Assembly (NCBI GenBank): GCA_000310025.1
Contig: FN649729.1
Coordinates: 4,285,216 to 4,349,215 of the forward strand
Length of the DNA stretch: 64,000 bases
DNA from: Ectocarpus siliculosus
Lineage: Eukaryota > Sar > Phaeophyceae > Ectocarpales > Ectocarpaceae
Direction of reading: 5' to 3'
Part shown: positions 1 through 15,369 of the stretch, piece after piece
Numbering within the stretch: position 1 is the stretch's first letter
Layout of the letters: each line of letters begins with the position of its first letter
Position numbers and translations under genes: made by a program
The notes under the pieces: model-generated
Seen by the model: only the letters and a program-made list of their open reading frames with translations
Told to the model about the DNA's origin: nothing
Databases searched by the model: none

Positions 1-623
1 GTCTACACGGACGAAAGCGGGGAGTCGTACGGGTTGAGGTTTGAGGACATTTCCGCGATCACAGAAAAGGGCAAGGTGAGCCTTTACTAATTAGTAGTCA
101 AGGTTTGCTTCTTTAACTCTTGAATGTTCGAGGCGCCCACTTGATGGGCGAGGATCGCGGTATACATCTAGGTGAACGCAGAACGATGTTTTGGATACTT
201 TCGTCACTTCTCCGATAGGTGTGTGACTCCCGTTTAGATTAACGCATCCCTCAACGCATGTCATGCCTTACTTACCCTGGCAACGCTTTCGCTTCTTTCC
301 AGGTGTGCGTCGTTGACGCGGATATGGCCTTGGTAAAAGCGCTAACGAGCGTGGGTGACTTGGCGCTCATTGGCGTGTGGGTAAGCCTTGACTCGATAGA
401 AGCAATAGAGGAGCGGATACGGACAACACTCATCAGCGCCGGGGCTGCAAAAGACTCGCCGACCCTTGAGGCTGATGTGCGAGGGATGGTCAGACAAGCG
501 GTGGAAGACATTGAGTATGGTGTCATGAGCGGGGTGTTCGACTTCACCGTCATCAACAACAGCGACGAACAGGAGTCGATGGAGACTGTGCGCAGGGCTG
601 TCGAGTTTGCTACCGCTAAATAA
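1..623 (+). CDS. Guanylate-kinase-like domain protein, 3' end (partial)
   Basis: Two exons are visible: 1-75 (continuing from upstream of the window) and 303-623, joined in phase 0 across a GTGAGC...CAG intron; the stop is at 621-623. The 131 visible residues look like the second half of a guanylate kinase fold: YGLRFEDIS, a hydrophobic strand GKVCVVDAD, a strand ALIGVWVSL, a charged helical segment, and the typical late motif FDFTVINNSD ahead of a closing helix. Known guanylate kinases have the same order (Walker-A half first, then this half), so the nucleotide-binding loop should lie outside the window. The fit to LRGUK-type or plain GMP kinases cannot be separated here, and catalytic competence cannot be judged. 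It converges on RPS3, with 414 bp between stop codons. Confidence 0.72.
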
Positions 624-1037
624 ACAGCGCTACGTTTTATATTGTCTGTTTGGCGACGTTGGCAATGTTGGGTCAAGGTTTCACGGAGGAAGAGTAATGC
701 CAGTGCTTTTGGAATGGAGCAACAAAAAAAAATCCAGGAGGGCACAGAGATTGTTTGAGGGACGGCAAAATGCCTCCGTGTCCGGCTGCATCGCACAAGC
801 TCTCCTTGAGCATGCACATGCACTTTGGCCTCGCGGGGTCCCGGGTCGGCACGCTCAAATTGCGTTTCGACACTGTGGGTGGACACGTGCATATCATAAA
901 CCGGAGTCGTGGACAAAAAAAATCGAAAAACACATCCTTATAACCACTTCAGACGTGGTACGTCAATGCTTTTCAATCCCTCCCCTGGTAGGCAGCCCCT
1001 AGTCCACTACCCAAGCATGACACATGCTTTTGGTGGT
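624..1037. other. Convergent intergenic spacer, 414 bp
   Basis: This lies between the stops of the guanylate-kinase-like gene (+) and RPS3 (-). It should carry both 3' UTRs. I see A-rich runs near 722-731 and 915-930 but no gene, repeat or RNA that I can name. Confidence 0.6.
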
Positions 1038-4934
<3,897 letters not shown>

Positions 4935-5069
4935 ATGGCGAAGCGTAAGGCCGAAGGTGGCCAAAGAGGGGGAAAAGCGCCGGCACGACCGCCTCCGACG
5001 CGACAGCCGCCACCAGCTCAAGGCGATGATAGCGATGACAGCGACATCTGCGAGATCGTGAGCCCCCCC

Positions 5070-5106
<37 letters not shown>

Positions 5107-8100
5107 CAAGCAGTAAGAAGCCTCGGCGACAGCAGCCGCACCAGCCTGCTCCTCGACCTGCCATCGCTCCGCAAATCTCCCCAGGGCTAGGTACGAATCT
5201 TCCCTTCCTTCAGTCTCCAGCCGGGGCTGCTGCTGGATTGCTGTCGATGATGTCTGGGATTCCAGCCGGAGGGTTTGCGATGCCGGCAGGGCCAGGGGCC
5301 GGTTTTATGTTTCAGCAACAGGGCGCCTTCGCCCAGCACTTGCAAGCATCGGGTGGGGCAAATCCTTTCGTGTACGCGGCGGCGGCTCCGCAGGCCCTTC
5401 CTCACGCAGCCGGACTGAATGCGAGGTTTTTAGCGGGGTCAGCCATGGCTCATTCGGGCGCTTCGTCCGCCGGCGGGGCTTCAAGCGGGGCACCGCAGCG
5501 CGGTGAGATTTGAAATTGTAATCTATGCGTAACAGTGGGATACGGGCGTCTTCACACATGAGTAACTGCTAACTGCTCCAGTGGTGATATTGTCTGACCA
5601 TTCGCCCCCGGGGTGGTCTATCTAGTGGATAACCTTGTAAACCTTGAAGCAGCAGGTCGTGGGTTCGTTTTTCGTATCTCCGGCGGGGGTGAACTCTTTG
5701 CAATTCTGCGGTGTGGAAAGAGGCTTACTTACATCTAGAGCGGTGGTCTATTTATCATGGATGAACCCTTCACTCGTTAATCGTAGGCAAGCACGGGGAG
5801 GTTGGACGACAACAACCCAAATCCCTGATTTGCCTTCCTCCTGTGTGACGATGCCCCCGGCTGATACTCACTCAAATGTGTACGGAACGTGTAGGCTGGT
5901 GCCAGAATGGATGACGACAAAACACCCAGACATCCTTGTGAGTTGATACAGGTACAGTGCCGAAGTATCGTCGGAGAAACCTACCAAGTAATTGGAGTAG
6001 GAAGGATGCGCTTGTACTTCTTGAAATTGACAGCCAAACAACCGCATCGATGGACAGTAGTTGGACGTGTGTAATTTCCAAAAGATGAAGGTTTTGAGCA
6101 TATTTTCGCATCATCCGGTGATGGTAAACACCCTCTGTCACGGGGAACTTGCATCTCGTCTTCCAAATCGAAGTATCGGGGGTGGGGCGCAATGGGTGTA
6201 CTTGCCCACGGTGCTAAAGGAACAGCTCATGAGGTCTCAAACTTTCGTCTTGAGTGCACTCTCATGTGCGAACAAGCAACACTCGATCGTTTATCATGAC
6301 GTCAACACGTGTTCCTCATGTTTTGAGTAGAATCATCTCGGAGAATATCGGATGTTGTGTGCTTCATGATACACTTGAACGCTAAGTAAGTGTGTGCCTC
6401 AGAACACTTCACATGACATGAAGGAGTGATCCACCCACCATGAGGCGAGCGCCCAGGCATATAATCCAATGATGAGATGCGTGCCCTTCGGGAAGTCCTG
6501 CACGCTCATCCCCAAATCTCTGCAGATGAGTGTCAACACGGGTTACCTCAAATACCTTACCTCGGAGCTGCAGGGGGCTACAACAGTCTGCAGCAACGCC
6601 TCCCATTCAGTTCTTGCTCCCGGCGCGTTTGATACTAGCTTTCTAGACATTCTTCTGTTCACCCCTTGTTCGAGTCGCCTTGTTGTAAAGCCGTGGTTGC
6701 TGATGTCCTCCAATGCCGCTCTTCGTGCATGACGTGGATGTCGGGAAATTGTGTTTCAGCCTCGCCCCGCGCCCGGGTCCGCGAGGGTCCATCAGCCCAA
6801 GAGGTGAAAGAGGAACCAGAAGACCCTCTGCGCCCGAGACCCGAAGAGGTTGGGATGGTCGATATGCTTCGTAGGCATGGTGTGAACACGCCGGATGCCG
6901 TGCACTGTCTACGGCAAAGTGGAAACCGGGTGGATGTAGCCCTTCGCTACGCGATGGAGATGAAAAACACTCGTCACGAGAACCGGCAGACAGACATGGC
7001 TCGCGTGGAGTCCGAGAAGGAAAAGGATAGGGCCGCGGAACAGCAGCAAGAGGAGGACAAAATCCTGATGGTGCTGGGCGAAGTTATTCCACATTTTCCA
7101 AAGGTACTTACCAACCACGAGCTAAGTTACGAATTTGCCATATTTTTGTGATACCATCAACCTGGTTTTCACCCGTGTGGGTTATCTACCAAGCCCCCTG
7201 CAGAACTTGTCACTCGTTCGTCATATCGATTGTATACATATTCAGAACGGTGAGGTACTCTGCTGTATCGTTTCGTTTCGTGGCGGTGAAGGGTAAATCA
7301 CTACCCCCCCCCCCCCTAACGTGTGATGTCAACCCTCTACGTCCCCACAAACAGTCCATACTCCTGAATGCTGAGGATGGCTGCACGACCTTCCGACAAT
7401 TCGTAGAGAGGCTTTCCGCAGGAGATCCGAAGTTGTGCGACTTTCGCGAGACGGCCATTACTCTTCTTTTTCTGGAGCGAGACGCCTTCCGACACTATCC
7501 CGAGAACGATCGCCAGGTGAGGAGAGGGCCGTACGTTGTATAAATGGTTTCGTTTTTACTGTAGCCAACCTAGGGTCCAGGGCCCGCGATTTTACTGTGT
7601 GTGCCGTCGAGACACGAGAGAGGCGGAGGAATTGAGTATTTGTAAATTCACTGTGACACGCAAATTTTGTCAACCCAGCGGTTGTCCTCGAGATTTGACT
7701 CCGAGTATCGCGTGCCTGCTGCATGGCTCCACTGAGGGTACTGGAGTTTAAACCGTTGCTTGCAATATATCGTACCGGTACCGATATTCTATCAGGCGCT
7801 GGTGCATAGGATGCTGAAACCCATCGGACCGCCACACATAAAACACTCAGTCGCACACGATTCGTTCTTTGTGTGTCGAAAACAGATTCGAGAATACTTC
7901 GGTAAACTCATCGAACGAATACAGAACCACTTTACTGGGCGTCAAACGGAGGAGGTGGAGGGCGCGTCGTCACAGGGAGGCACGGAAACGGCCAAGAGAT
8001 CTAGCTCGTGCGAACGAGAACCAAGAGCTAATCGTTGTGGCGACAGCAGCGAGCGCGATGAAGAGACTGAAAGCCTAACAGCAAGGGTACGAGAGGAAGT

Positions 8101-8281
8101 CGAAGCCTTGCGTAGTATTTTGTATGGCTTCCCGAAGACGCCAGGTGGGGTTCCGGACGCGTTTCTAGACAAGCAAGCGGCACACAGTGCCACGTTAGAG
8201 AGGGATGGCGTGGAAGAGGACCATGATCACAGTCGCTCGGCTCGAAGCGAGGATCCCGTTGTCATCGACGTTGACGATTGA
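4935..8281 (+). CDS. UBA-like domain protein with SUMO-interaction-like motifs
   Basis: Four exons: 4935-5502, 6760-7103, 7355-7516, 7796-8281. The CDS is 1560 nt (519 aa) and phases agree at every junction. Order in the protein: basic start MAKRKAEGG; acidic stretch DDSDDSDICEIVS (31-43), which resembles a SUMO-interaction motif; an 11-Ala run encoded by a GCT repeat; an Ala/Pro/Gly-rich low-complexity segment; VKEEPED (205-211), a textbook psi-K-x-E sumoylation context; a UBA-like three-helix segment at about 218-257 (MVDMLRRHGVNTPDAV...NRVDVALRYAME); a charged coil; a globular part of about 90 residues I do not recognise; and a C-terminal DPVVIDVDD, again SIM-like. Family knowledge: UBA domains bind ubiquitin and SIMs bind SUMO. 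A nuclear ubiquitin/SUMO adaptor is my inference. Extra exons inside the 1257-bp first intron cannot be excluded. Confidence 0.72.
5068..5105 (+). repeat. (GCT)n trinucleotide repeat coding for poly-Ala
   Basis: A nearly pure CTG/GCT run follows a C8 tract inside the first exon of the UBA-like gene. It encodes a run of 11 alanines. Such tracts are length-variable between individuals, so the residue count may differ among strains. Confidence 0.9.
7305..7318 (+). repeat. Poly-C tract
   Basis: A run of about fourteen C residues in intron 2 of the UBA-like gene, 37 bp before the next exon. It may act as part of the polypyrimidine tract, and its length is prone to sequencing error. Confidence 0.85.
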
Positions 8282-8693
8282 GGGAAGGCGGGCTGCGCGG
8301 GCGGGCGACAGTAACGATCGATATGCGGTTGTGTTTTTACATCGAGGTTTGATGCGAGAGGAGCGTCAAGCGTTGTACATGACTACGGCTCCACGGAAAG
8401 TTCCCCGGTGCGTGATTAAGTTTTTAACGTCGGTCGGGCGTCGTATTTCATCCACAAGACTAAATACTGCAAGGCTGGGTCTACTACAAAAGGGCGCAAT
8501 TTGCATACTATGTCTATAATACATGCTAATTGGACCTTGCATATGGACACTTCGAGGTCATAACCATCCACAACAGCCATGTAATACTACGCCGTTAATG
8601 ACTCCTATCTGCGCTGCATTTCGAACATTTGTCAGCTGACGAATCGCTTAATTCCTTGAACCGCACACAACTACTTGTTGGATCGCTCCGTCA
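8282..8693. other. Convergent spacer, 412 bp
   Basis: This lies between the stops of the UBA-like gene (+) and the amine oxidase gene (-). It presumably holds both 3' UTRs. No repeat or RNA gene is recognised. Confidence 0.55.
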
Positions 8694-11600
8694 TCACGCC
8701 ACACCGCCGGCGAAGTAGTCTTGCCGCTCCTGCCTGCCTGAATCACGAACTGGGCTGCTCAAGGACCGCTTCTGCCGCTCGTCCGTATCTCTGAAACGAT
8801 CGCTCGTGGTTGACCGTTCTGATCGGCTGCGCTTGCCGTGGTGTTCCCCGTGACCCAAGCCAATCCTGGGCGATCGGCGGCAGTCAGTTCCGTCCGATTG
8901 TTTGCTAGGCCTGATGCGAACTTTTCTCGTGCCCCTCCTGACACCCTTCCGGGGCCGTCGTGCAACCCTAGTAGGATCGAACAGGACGCTTGTTTCGTAC
9001 ATGATATCTGGCGAGAAAATATCGTCGCGTTTGCCCTTCCGATGCCACCCAGCCCTGGCGTGGGAGTCTAGCCTTGTTGCCTCACGCAACCCAGTCAACC
9101 ACGCGCCGTGCACTGTTGAAGGGTGGTATTTCGTTGTATGTTCGCCGGCGAAAAGAACCCGTGGTTTGCCCCGCCGATCGGAGATGGGTTCTGCTAGGGC
9201 GTCATACTCTTCCGCGCTGTGATGTCAAGAGATTGAGCGGGGGGATGCAACAAGTGGCAGGTCCATTCGATTGGTCACCATGAAGCATGATTCTGTTGCG
9301 TTCACACGTGCGCCTCTTGACATGAGATCACCCGGTCGGGTGCTGGAAAGAGATAAGATTGGGAAACTGCCGATGTGGATTATTTGGTGTGCGTGTGATA
9401 CAGTATTTCTCACACAAGAGCAGGAGGATACTTTTGCTCAGAGTACTCCGCGACCACCCTTGGATGTCGGGATACTACTGGTGCGTATGCGACTTTCCAT
9501 ACGTTATCCCTGCCTGCCCTGGTTTGCAGGCTAAAGCTACCACGGACTTGGGACCCTTCAACCACGTCGTCGAGCATAATTACTCCAAGGTTCAAACTGT
9601 CGTAGAGCACACACAACGCGCGAAGGGTCACCTGCATCCTGGTGGGATAAAAGAGAAGCTCCCTCGTGAGAACTTGGACGTTTTCCATCGTGTCGTTTGC
9701 GAGGAAACAGGGTCAGGAGCGTCCGGGTATATCCGTCGGATGACGTCCATTGCCCGTCTTGTGATCTCCGCATCGCCTAACCTCTCTATCAACACAGCGA
9801 ACGGCCCGCCACTCATTGCCACCAAGATGGGGCGACCGGTCACTCGGCTCATGTCCATGAACAGGAGCCACTTTCGTCTGTCTTTGCCAGCGTGTCCGAG
9901 GAAATCAACTTGGTCCCAGAATATCCTTGGGAAGTGCAGCACTAGCTTGTTGAGCGTCCCCATCCCCATGCTACGAATGGCCGCCAGCTTGGAATCTTGA
10001 AGCGCAGGTTTGAACCTCACCTGCCGGTGGAGCAACGAACTCCGTTGTGAAACTTTACAACAATTGTAACCGCTACCGGTTGCCCACGAGGAATCATGCT
10101 TCAGCCCACAACGACGCAATTCTGCACATGGGGAATCTGAACATGTGCGGAGTTCGGCAAACAGCTCGTAGAGTTGCGAAAAATCGGCACCTTGTTACGT
10201 ACTCTGCACGTTTTCTTGCTGGACTTCGTAGTGGTGGACGAGTCGTGAGCGGGGTCTTCGAGGTACCACATGTACTGTAGCTCAAGGGGAACCGCTTTTC
10301 ATGTGCCTGATTTCACTTCCCTGCCATGGGGCAATAGAGCGCTCCAGGTACATTTGCGTACCCTGTGCCTTTGCTAAGGGTAGCGACCAATGAGTAAAGT
10401 GAAGAAATATTGGCGCCCGCAAAATAACCGGTTGGTTTTCGGGCTCACCACGGGCTGTGCCGAGCTCTAAAATTATCGACTCACAGCAATCCCAGAGCCA
10501 TCCTGCATGGAGTGCTTCTCCGCACCGCACAAAGGTTGCTTGCTCAAACGCCACGGCCTTCGGCCACTACTCTCAACTCGGCCACAGCTTTCGCACGATG
10601 TGACGTCAAACCGGAGTGTCAGCAAAACGCAACCCACACACAGAAACTGAATTCACTACTGGCGTCTCGCTGACTTTGATCGCAGCTGACTCTCATGTGT
10701 GGCTTGTTTGGTGCATGCCCCCACGAGGCTCCTCAGATATCGCAATGTCTCGGTGCTGGATCATACAGCTAGCGATTTGCCGCCCCCGGCATTTGAACAC
10801 TCTAACATGATACTGTATCACCAGAGTTCATGTGATGGGATTCTAGAATATGACCGTGCAGTTCCGCGTTCCTGGGCTATTTGTTCTATGAGTGCCTTTG
10901 TCTTCCGCCACAAGCGTATACTTCGGAGTAGGAACTATGGAGAACGAAGTATGCATACGTTCCATCAGGGTTGTCTAAGGGTGACCGTTCCACTCACCAG
11001 CCGCGCCTTCAGCACACCCAGAGGCAGTGTAACCACAACGTAGCCGGCTCGGAGCGTCGTGTCCTTTCCTTCACTGTTAACCACCACCTCCACGTTCGAC
11101 TGGGCGTCATCGAGGCGAATCATCTTCACTTCGGTGTTGAGCCGGATGTCGAGCGTCGCCGCAACTCTCGACGAAAGCGCCGCGTACCCCTCCTTGATGA
11201 TCACATGGTCCCCGTCGAAATCGTACTCGTCGTCCTGATTCCAGTGAAGGTGGTCTAGCTCATTCAGGTCCTGCCAGGTGTGAGAGAAGCGGTGAGGGAA
11301 AAACGGCGCGAAAAGCTCGTACCCTTGAGAGGGTTCCGTCGAAGGTGTGCGCCAGAGGTCGCCGGCAACACTCTCGCTAGTGCCGTTGCTGTATCATGCC
11401 GGAGTACGCAGTGTTGATGTGAACAATAATCGAGACGAGATGGACTCCCCGTGATGTGGCAGGAGAAATGGGCAGTCGTGCAAAATTTCTTTTCTCGAAA
11501 GGAGCATGAAGCTTCGTACGTCGGGGACGTGAAGGGTGCATAAAAATGTGTTCTTGCGTGTTGCATAGTACGCAAGCGATCTAGACCGCGACAACAAACT

Positions 11601-13228
11601 TAACGTTATCAATCTGCCATTGGAGAAGGCACCGTTCAAGCTAGGCGACCACACCCGGCGGTCTGCATCATTCGGAGCACCACCGCCAATGCACAAGCTG
11701 GAGTTACTCACCGCGCCACACGAAATCTCCAAGTTTCCCCGGTGCCAATCCCAAACCTCCATTTCCGACTTGGAGAAGCTGGCGAGGTGCACGCGAGCTG
11801 TTTCTTCCAGCACCTTGCCGAGGCTCGCCGGCGCCGTGGAGTCCGTGCCATGTGCAGGTCTCTGCAGCACCACCCTATCCACCGATCCACCAACCCTCCC
11901 ACTACCGACTGGCCCTTTCGATTCTTGGGCTGCGTCTATCGGTACCGCCTTGTGTGTGCCATCTCCATCAGGCTCTTGCGCGTGGTCTCTGTTCGTTCCC
12001 TCGTGCTCCACCGGCTCGCTTTCCGCGCCACTGGTGCCCTCGCCATGTGATTCTTCGCTTGTCTCGCCGCGCGAATCGTCACCCGCCGACCCCATACCGG
12101 AAGGGGGAAGGGTGTTGTTGTTATTGTTGCTATGTTTCTGTTTCTCAGCGCATTCGTCCAATACCCGGTTCCAAAGCCTCTGGATGCGTTGGTCCATGGC
12201 TTCCGGAACGGGTTGACCGTCGTTGCCCAACAGCGTACAATCGTCCATCGGCACCAGGGTGAGGCCGAGCTCTTGCGCAAGCGCCGCCACTGGGTTGTCT
12301 TCGATCCCATGGATAAACGCCTGAAAGGGTGATTGGCAGCGAAAGCAAGACAGGTTTAATATACATCAAACGATGCGATCAATCGTCTCGTGTTCGGGAT
12401 CTTTGCGAACAACGATCATGAATCAAGGCCCTCTGAGCTACGCCGACTGCCTCTCAACGACGCCAAAAGATAACCCCCGACGGACTTGATCCAGAAATGC
12501 ATGCCTGGAAACATGCGGTTCCCATACAGCAGCTGTAGTACTGTTATTACCCTGGAATGCCCTGTAGCACTCACTGCTGCCTCTCTCACTTACGCTTCTG
12601 GCCCGCTAGATTCTACTCGGTAGCTGGGTGCCTCTTTCAGCAATGCGCCCGGAGTCCTGTGGTGTAGGTTGGTTGAAACAAAGCCGTCATGCTATGTCGA
12701 ACACCTGTTGGAATCGCAAAGGTAGCCAAGGTGCGAAAACTGCTACCATATCTACCGTAGAAAATAGAAAACAATATTGTACAACAGCATGCCCACAGGA
12801 GCGAACAAGGTTGTTGGAGGTACGGGGTACATGGGGCGTCCGGAACGGAGGAGCATTGAATTTTGCTAAAAATCCCGTGAAGGACCTCTCGGTTAAGCGA
12901 AAAAAAAAAACTCGCGGCATATGGTCCTCGCCAACATGTAAAAAAAGGAGTGTGGCCACCAATAAACCGAAAAGAAGCGCTAGTATCAGTGACGTACTGC
13001 AGATATTCGCCGAGGTTCGCGTGGGGAACGATAGCCCCAGATTCTTTCTCTTACCGCGCCAAGGTCAATGGCCGCTCCTCCTGTTTCGGCCACTTTGGCA
13101 GAGAGAAGGCGCCCACCGACTCTGGATGTTGCTTCTAAAACTATCACGTCATAGCCGCGATGCGATAGCTCACGGGCAGCACTGAGGCCTGCAAGCCCTG
13201 CTCCTACGACCAGCACCTTGCTCTCCAT
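8694..13228 (-). CDS. Flavin-containing amine oxidase (polyamine oxidase / LSD1-like)
   Basis: Five exons on the minus strand: 13228-13055, 12320-11712, 11270-10998, 10020-9632, 9216-8694. The CDS is 1968 nt (655 aa) with phases consistent throughout. The family oxidises C-N bonds of polyamines or methyl-lysine using FAD. Visible evidence: N-terminal dinucleotide fold [16 protein letters not shown] with [41 protein letters not shown], containing the lysine conserved in PAO and LSD1; [29 protein letters not shown]; and C-terminal FAD contact [25 protein letters not shown] is closer to PAO (SWIHG) than to LSD1, and no SWIRM domain precedes the FAD fold. Oddities: an insert of about 110 low-complexity residues (N5 run, Glu/Ser/Gly-rich) in exon 2, and a basic Arg-rich C-terminal tail of about 110 residues. 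Substrate and location are not decided by sequence. Confidence 0.92.
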
Positions 13229-15044
13229 CGTGTACAGCGGGGGGGGAAGGAGGACATGAGAAGGGAGATCAACACAATGCGGCGCAATCAGCTCAGCAGT
13301 CCTCACCTACCACCCCCCCCTCTCTCTCCAATCTGTGCGGTGAAACATGGGAAGCTACTTATGCATAGGTGTCACCTTCACACCGCCCACCAGTACCCGC
13401 TACACAGAACGGATGGTGTCCGTCTCTCGACCTCTGCTGGCTTTCGCTGCTGCAAGGGCACAAGGTACAGCAGGTTCGACGGTAGAATGAAATGGAGTGC
13501 TGCTGCGCACAACGCCGCTGGTCCGTACTTGTCGGGTACATGTCACATGATGTGAACGGAACATGTTACAAACGCGGTCCGTGTTTCGGTTGGATTATTT
13601 CGTTATTCCTAAACTACGCAACAGCAGTGGACGGGTTGCTTTACACGATGTGTGGAGAACTATGCTTTCTACAGCGCACTTATTTTGAACATCTGATCGG
13701 GGATATTACCTGGCATCATCCAATCACTTGTTATCGAGTATTTTTGGAGGTATAACTTCACAGTATTGCCCCTCACTTCGCTGCTGTGTGTGGCCATGTT
13801 TACCAGAACCCCCTTGCGAGCGTAGACTGCGCCGGGTCTCCAAGCTCGATTTTTCCACAAAAGGAGAAGTTCCGGTGCCGAAAAGGGCGGCACTGCGAAG
13901 ATTATGTCATCAAGAGCTTCCCGAAGACGTCTTGTTTGGCATTGGCATCCCTGGACCAAGCGACTTCAGTACGTGCCTCCGCTACTCTACTCGAAGAAGG
14001 GGAAGACACGCGCGCCACAACACGTGGAAAAGGAACGAGTGTACTACAGTAGTCTACATTCTCTCTCTCATGCAAGTCTGGAAGGAACCTTACCGAAGTA
14101 CCAAGGAAATGCCGACACCTCGTTGGTCTCGCTCATCTAGTACCCAAGTTTCCCTCCATGCCAGTAATGCCGTTTTCATCTACTCTGTATTATTAAGCGA
14201 GACCCCCATTGGAAATTCACGTCCATGGAGACTGCCCAATTACCTGGAATCACTACCTGCCTTTTTTACGATCTGGCGACCGGCCTGTGGACCTTGTTGT
14301 GCCCCCGCCACTTCCCTTGTTGCTGCACCGAAAGGAAGAATGGGGCCAGCCCTCTCAGGCAAGGAAAGTTCATTCTCCGTTCCAAGCAACTCTGCTACGG
14401 CCCCGCTCCCGCCCCAGCCTCAGGGTGCTTGCCTCGTGCAACGTATCGGACGCGTGCATGACAACACCCGTTCTCAGACAGGCCGCCGTTGTGACCTCGA
14501 AATATTTTGCTGCCATTGAAGGAAATGTGGTTAGGCTCTACTTCGGATGTTGTCAGTCCGCCATATGCCAATTAAAATACTGAGTGAACTCGCGCCGCCG
14601 ACGAGACGAACATGTCATCTGACCGTGCCACTACGAAGTACGTCAGCCGTAGGAGTAACGATAGATGATCCGATCGATTATTTTCCACGTGGAACGCATT
14701 GGTTGACCCCCGACAAAACATTGCCTAGGCAGCGAAGCACGGAACTCTTCGAAGATGGTAAAGACACCCGTGCTACAGCACGTGGCAATAACCTCTACCA
14801 TGGTATGTTTTTCCTATCTCCACACCGAGTCATGAATTCACAAACCCCAGATATCATTCCTACAGGAACGACTGTAGTGGTTCGCTTGTGACCTCTGTAA
14901 ATGCATCCCACTTTAATTCCAGCTTTGGCGAAGTACACGTAATGCACATGATAACCACGGACAGATCCGCAATACCTATCCATTGCTTGAAAATCCCTGC
15001 TGTTGTTCAAGCCGGTGGGTGCGAAATGTAAATGTAAAACCAAT

Positions 15045-15095
<51 letters not shown>

Positions 15096-15369
15096 AACGT
15101 GCGCTAGCACATCATCTTCTGGGTTTGGGCGTATCATTTCCCATCTCCAGGGACTTTGATTCCCTTGTTTCTTCCATGTGCGCATTCAACGAATCCCACC
15201 TACATATTTATCAGACCTCATATTTTCCCGGAGTTCAGCCGAAAACGGGCGGCGGGTCATGTCTTTCTTTTCCGCGTCGGAAGATGCCGACACATCGTCA
15301 TCTGCGCCAGATAGGTCGCACAATTATTGACAATCGCGGTCCTCACCAGACATGCTCTGAACTTTGGTG
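13229..15369. other. Divergent intergenic region, amine oxidase / NUDIX
   Basis: 2.1 kb between two divergent starts. It holds a purine microsatellite near 15044-15093 and two short diverged segments (13981-14033 and 14737-14792) that resemble each other and read similarly as peptide (LLEEGEDTRATTRG versus LFEDGKDTRATARG). Several open frames of 80-260 codons cross the region, but none has a recognisable domain. Upstream non-coding exons of the NUDIX gene could lie here. Confidence 0.5.
15044..15093 (+). repeat. (GA)n microsatellite
   Basis: About 50 bp of almost uninterrupted AG dinucleotides, with one AAAG interruption near the left edge. It lies between genes, roughly 280 bp before the proposed NUDIX start. 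Confidence 0.95.

Noticed and set aside
272-916. 214-codon minus-strand frame over the guanylate-kinase-like gene
   Set aside because: It is antisense to a supported exon and has no recognisable motif.
9359-10000. 213-codon plus-strand frame
   Set aside because: It is antisense to exon 4 of the amine oxidase, whose protein is clearly conserved on the minus strand.
13728-14519. 263-codon plus-strand frame between the amine oxidase and NUDIX genes
   Set aside because: Its composition is unlike the neighbouring real proteins, and it has no motif or splice partner. Only the short DTRAT-type segment is noted separately.
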